Shown here in pieces: positions 16,432 to 19,169 of a DNA stretch of 19,169 nt; position 1 is the stretch's first letter, and every line of letters starts with the position of its first letter. The notes under the pieces were generated by a model. It had not been told where the DNA came from. It did not search any database and was given only the letters and a program-made list of their open reading frames with translations. Source of the DNA: BS750m-G4 sp964472195 (GTDB lineage: Bacteria; Bacteroidota; Ignavibacteria; Tepidaquicellales; Tepidaquicellaceae); the NCBI GenBank assembly GCA_964472195.1, contig CAYYJH010000056.1:1-19169 (forward strand), read 5' to 3'. Made by a program: the position numbers and the translations under genes.

Positions 16432-17574
16432 CTATCCTACTCTGACTGGCATTACAAGTTCCATAAAATCTTCATCGGGTGATTGCTCTGTAGGAGTTGC
16501 AATTGCTGCTTTAGATGGAGTATTAAAGTCGAAATTAATTTTATCGGTTTGTATGTGTGTAACACAATCTATCAAATAACTCGCATTAAACGCTATACTG
16601 AATGGCTCTTCGTCAAAATTCACATCGCTCGAGTCTTTCATTCTAAATTCACAGTCTATTGTTTCTTCACCCTCTGCTCCAATTTCCGGATTGTCGGCTT
16701 TTATTGTTAATGAACTTTTTGTGATTTCAAGTTTCACCCTCTTTGTTATATCATCAGCAAATATCAATGCCCTTCGCAATGAACTCTCAATATTATCTTT
16801 ATCTATTATTAGTAATTTGTTGTTGTCTAATGGTATGACAGTCTCGTAGTTTGGAAACGTATCGTCGATTAGTTTAGAATATATGTCAACATCGTTAAAT
16901 GTAATTCTAATTAAATTCTCGTCATATTCAACAACAGAGTCTTCGTTGTTGTTCAATCTTAAAATCAATTGACAGGTTTTTAGAGGGACAATAATCTTAT
17001 TATCTGTAGGATTATCATGTGTGAAATTAGTCTTAATTATTTTACCAAGTCTGAATCCATCTGTAGCAACTAATCTTAATTCACTTTTGCTAATATCAAA
17101 AAGAATGCCAGACATGTTTCTTCTAATTTCATCATTGTTAACAGCATGAATAATTTTTGATATAAATCTTCTGAAAATAGAACCATCTAATTCGACCCTA
17201 TTAAGATTTTCTTTTTCTTCCGGAGTTGGAAAATCTTCCGGGGGTTCACCGGATAACGAATACTTTCCATTCTTTGTTTTAAGTGTAAACTTGTTCTTAT
17301 CATTAACATCGACACTAATGTTTGCCGAAGTGAGAGTTCTGCTAATTTCCAAAAGTCGTTTTGCAGGAATTGCAACCTTTCCATCTTCCGTACCTTCTAC
17401 TTCTACGGTAGTACGAACAAATATTTCTAAATCAGATGCAAGTAGTTTTAGTTTATTGCCTTCAAGTTCAAATAAAATGTTATCTAAAATAGGTAGAGTA
17501 GATCGCGTAGGAATTACTGAACTTAATTTTGTAAGAGAATTTACAAATTGTTCACCTTTAATATTGAATTTCAT
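16432..17574 (-). CDS. dnaN: DNA polymerase III beta subunit (sliding clamp)
   Basis: The ring-shaped clamp that tethers DNA polymerase III and other partners to DNA. The 380-residue length fits the three-domain fold. Recognisable segments are MKFNIKGEQFVNSLTKLSSVIPTRSTLPILDNI in pattern at the N-terminus, the RRNMSGILF and LRLVATDGFRLG block in the second domain, and the C-terminal LVMPVRV, the conserved end motif of DnaN. The start is ATG. It is the first gene of the - strand operon (dnaN, recF, DUF721, gyrB). The upstream neighbour would usually be dnaA; instead there is a 330-nt divergent intergenic region, so dnaA is located elsewhere. Confidence 0.96.
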   Translation of the reverse strand: MKFNIKGEQFVNSLTKLSSVIPTRSTLPILDNILFELEGNKLKLLASDLEIFVRTTVEVEGTEDGKVAIPAKRLLEISRTLTSANISVDVNDKNKFTLKTKNGKYSLSGEPPEDFPTPEEKENLNRVELDGSIFRRFISKIIHAVNNDEIRRNMSGILFDISKSELRLVATDGFRLGKIIKTNFTHDNPTDNKIIVPLKTCQLILRLNNNEDSVVEYDENLIRITFNDVDIYSKLIDDTFPNYETVIPLDNNKLLIIDKDNIESSLRRALIFADDITKRVKLEITKSSLTIKADNPEIGAEGEETIDCEFRMKDSSDVNFDEEPFSIAFNASYLIDCVTHIQTDKINFDFNTPSKAAIATPTEQSPDEDFMELVMPVRVG

Positions 17575-17904
17575 TTAATTACCCCGAAAGAATAAAAATT
17601 TTAAAAATATTTTGTAAAAATACCTATTATATATCCAATTTTCAATTCATTGTATATGTATCTGGTTTTAGAATGTGAAAGATAAGTTACTAATTTCTTT
17701 TATAATTATTGCAGGTAATATTTAGATGTATTAAATTAGAATTCAACTTATAATATTTTAAGAAGTGTGACATTCTCTATAGGAACCAATGCTAAAATAC
17801 AAAATAAAAATTGATAAATCTCCTCACTTGACTGATTTATATAAAATCAGTAGTTTGTTAATAAATCGATTTAAACTAATATTATAAATGTTAAAACTTG
17901 TGAT
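17575..17904. other. 330-nt divergent intergenic region upstream of dnaN
   Basis: No gene is seen. It should contain the promoter of the dnaN operon and, in the other direction, that of the lipoprotein at 17905. On the - strand a TATAAT hexamer lies at 17631-17626, about 50 nt before dnaN, but there is no matching -35. No TAnnTTTG element is exact on either strand. No DnaA-box (TTATNCACA) cluster is present, so this is not evident as an origin. The right end (17831-17873) contains dyads described separately. Confidence 0.6.
17831..17873. repeat. Cluster of inverted repeats before the lipoprotein gene
   Basis: ACTGATTT (17831-17838) and AAATCAGT (17844-17851) form a perfect 8-bp inverted repeat with a 5-nt spacer. 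Eleven bases on, TAAATCGATTTA (17862-17873) is a perfect 12-bp palindrome. They end about 31 nt before the ATG at 17905, a position suitable for an operator or a leader structure. Confidence 0.5.
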
Positions 17905-18489
17905 ATGAAAACAACACTTTTATTCGTGATTTTATTCTCGATTTCTTTTTCATGTTCTGATAAAAAGATAACTGAAAACGGAAATAGCGGTAATGATAAA
18001 GAGAAGCAAACAGATTGGAGTACGATTGAGTATTTTTATAGAGAGGGGTCTGTTCCACCACCATATTATTATGAATATAAAATTGTGATTAACTCTGATG
18101 GTTCGGGTAATTTGAATTATCAATTTGATTATTCCAGGGAGAACCAACCACCATTGCAATATACGCTGACATTCGGTAATGATCAAATGAAAAATCTAAA
18201 TGAAGCCCTTGCCGAAAGCAAAGTCCTTGAGACAGAAATTAAAGCTTTGCCTGATTCACTGCATCCGATTGGTGGGTATGTTCAAAGGATTAATGTTATA
18301 ATTGTAGATCCAAATCCAGGTCTTGACCAGCCTCCAAGGGTAATTGAAACTCCATATTTCCCCGAAGAGGAGTTTGTTGCTGGACTGAATAATTTGTATG
18401 GCGTTATTAATAAGATGGTTCCGGAAAAAATTTGGAACGAGATAAGTTCAAAGGAAGCCGAGTACATTCAACAGAATGAAAACAAATAG
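17905..18489 (+). CDS. Hypothetical lipoprotein
   Basis: A 194-residue protein that begins with a short signal peptide (MKTTLLFVILFSISFS) and C17, followed by SDKK, a layout common for Bacteroidota lipoproteins though the lipobox is not canonical. A polar linker (residues ~20-38) leads to a small globular domain. Visible features are a proline/tyrosine patch (residues 49-59), the strand-turn NSDGSG, a proline-rich DPNPGLDQPP segment, and an acidic/helical C-terminus. No family is recognised and no catalytic residue can be assigned. It is transcribed away from dnaN and lies 37 nt before another small exported protein, with which it probably forms an operon. Confidence 0.72.
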   Translation: MKTTLLFVILFSISFSCSDKKITENGNSGNDKEKQTDWSTIEYFYREGSVPPPYYYEYKIVINSDGSGNLNYQFDYSRENQPPLQYTLTFGNDQMKNLNEALAESKVLETEIKALPDSLHPIGGYVQRINVIIVDPNPGLDQPPRVIETPYFPEEEFVAGLNNLYGVINKMVPEKIWNEISSKEAEYIQQNENK

Positions 18490-18526
18490 ATTTGTTTTTT
18501 AAAAGTAATAATCAATAAGTAAAATT

Positions 18527-18958
18527 ATGAGAATTATTTTAAAAACTTTCTTGATGTCTTTTCTTTTTATTATCATCATCACTTTGTTACAGAACAATTT
18601 ATATTCAACTTCTTATAGAACTGATTTTAACGGAAAATGGACTTCGGTCGATGATGATATATCTCTTGATTTAGATTTATTTCAAACAGGAGATGAGTTA
18701 ACGGGTTATCATTGTTCTGTAACAAAAAATGCTCAAAGAATTGATTGTGCCCTTGAGAGCGATGACATGGGTTTTTCAATAGAAGGTCTGGTAAAAGGTA
18801 ATGCTGCTGAGGTTACATTCTTCAGTACTTATTGTAACGAATACGGTAAGGCGAGAATAGTTAAGTGCGGTGATTATCTTTTCTGGGAAGTTACCGAGTT
18901 TCCAAATGGCGAGTTTTGGCTTCCTCTGTCTGCAATACTTGAGAAAGTTGATAAGTAA
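18527..18958 (+). CDS. Hypothetical exported protein, small beta-rich domain
   Basis: A 143-residue protein with an N-terminal hydrophobic segment (residues ~8-24) that acts as a signal peptide or membrane anchor. After it comes FNGKWTSVDDDISLDLDLFQTGDELTGYHC in pattern: a GxW start and a strand-turn-strand organisation reminiscent of small lipocalin-like sheets. It has four cysteines after the signal (in GYHC, RIDC, TYCNE and VKCGD), which could form two disulfides in the periplasm. No specific family is assigned. It starts 37 nt after the preceding lipoprotein gene and is probably co-transcribed. Confidence 0.7.
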   Translation: MRIILKTFLMSFLFIIIITLLQNNLYSTSYRTDFNGKWTSVDDDISLDLDLFQTGDELTGYHCSVTKNAQRIDCALESDDMGFSIEGLVKGNAAEVTFFSTYCNEYGKARIVKCGDYLFWEVTEFPNGEFWLPLSAILEKVDK

Positions 18959-19038
18959 CCTTGCTCGATTGTATTATATAAACAAATATCGATCACGGAA
19001 CTTTGAGCAGCGAATCTTGAATTCTTCACGCTGATGGT

Positions 19039-19062
19039 GTCTGCCTGTTGCAGACAGGTTTT
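19039..19062. repeat. GC-richer palindromic element with two alternative stems
   Basis: GTCTGC (19039-19044) pairs with GCAGAC (19050-19055). The overlapping CCTGT (19044-19048) pairs with ACAGG (19054-19058), followed by TTTT. The two stems exclude each other. The local G+C is higher than in the surrounding intergenic DNA, which is suggestive of a dispersed palindromic repeat, or of a short terminator on the + strand. Confidence 0.45.
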
Positions 19063-19130
19063 CACAAACAACTGGGTAGTTTCATAATTTATATACTTTC
19101 TAATTTTAAATTTTTCATTTCTAATTAATC

Positions 19131-19169
19131 TCACTCTTCCCAATACTCCGTTCCGTTTTTGTCTATGTA
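19131..19169 (-). CDS. Possible 3' end of a protein-coding gene (partial)
   Basis: Reading the - strand from the window edge gives YIDKNGTEYWEE then TGA at 19133-19131. The composition and the KNGTEYWEE pattern look protein-like, and the following DNA is AT-rich intergenic sequence. With only 12 codons visible, the gene cannot be identified and the reading frame could be chance. Confidence 0.3.
   Translation of the reverse strand, partial: YIDKNGTEYWEE

Noticed and set aside
17575..17904. Replication origin next to dnaN
   Set aside because: No DnaA-box cluster is seen and dnaA is not adjacent. The AT-richness is the same as in other intergenic regions.
18874..19143. 89-codon open frame on the - strand
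   Set aside because: It overlaps the end of the exported-protein gene and the palindromic element at 19039-19062, and its sequence shows no domain. The short frame ending at 19131 is more protein-like.

Overview
The window is AT-rich chromosomal DNA that looks like the Bacteroidota/Ignavibacteriota (FCB) group. The evidence is indirect: low G+C, mostly absent Shine-Dalgarno sequences, several TTG/GTG starts, a dnaN-recF-DUF721-gyrB block, Bacteroidota-style lipoproteins, an outer-membrane barrel protein, and a cyclase-TolB_N-TPR protein of a type I associate with this group. No rRNA, tRNA, CRISPR array, transposase, integrase or phage gene was seen. Most of the window is ordinary housekeeping DNA. 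The unusual points lie in individual genes and in intergenic dyads.

Left part, + strand (153-7891): a class III nucleotide cyclase/TolB_N/TPR protein; a secreted five-repeat propeller fused to a transglutaminase-like domain; a flavin-reductase-like gene interrupted by one in-frame TGA; a possible lipoprotein with HEAT-like character; a DUF1232 membrane protein; a YmdB-type metallophosphoesterase; a SAM O-methyltransferase; and a lipoprotein. A clear intrinsic terminator at 7926-7950 closes this block.

Middle, + strand (8036-10571): a membrane-anchored ComEA-like helix-hairpin-helix protein, a PilM-like protein whose nucleotide-binding loops look degenerate, RsmD, and CoaD. Gaps are 16 nt, 8 nt and 70 nt, so at least the first three are probably co-transcribed. 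The first two suggest a link to DNA uptake or type IV pili, but no other pilus gene is in view.

Right part, - strand, read from 17574 down to 10575: dnaN, recF, a DUF721/DciA-like gene, gyrB, an outer-membrane barrel protein, uppP, and a secreted thioredoxin-fold protein that lacks the first cysteine of the CXXC motif. The first six genes are spaced 12-43 nt apart and look like one operon joining replication functions to envelope functions. dnaA is not next to dnaN. A 330-nt divergent intergenic region with several dyads lies there instead, followed on the + strand by two small exported proteins. The last 39 bases may hold the 3' end of a further - strand gene.
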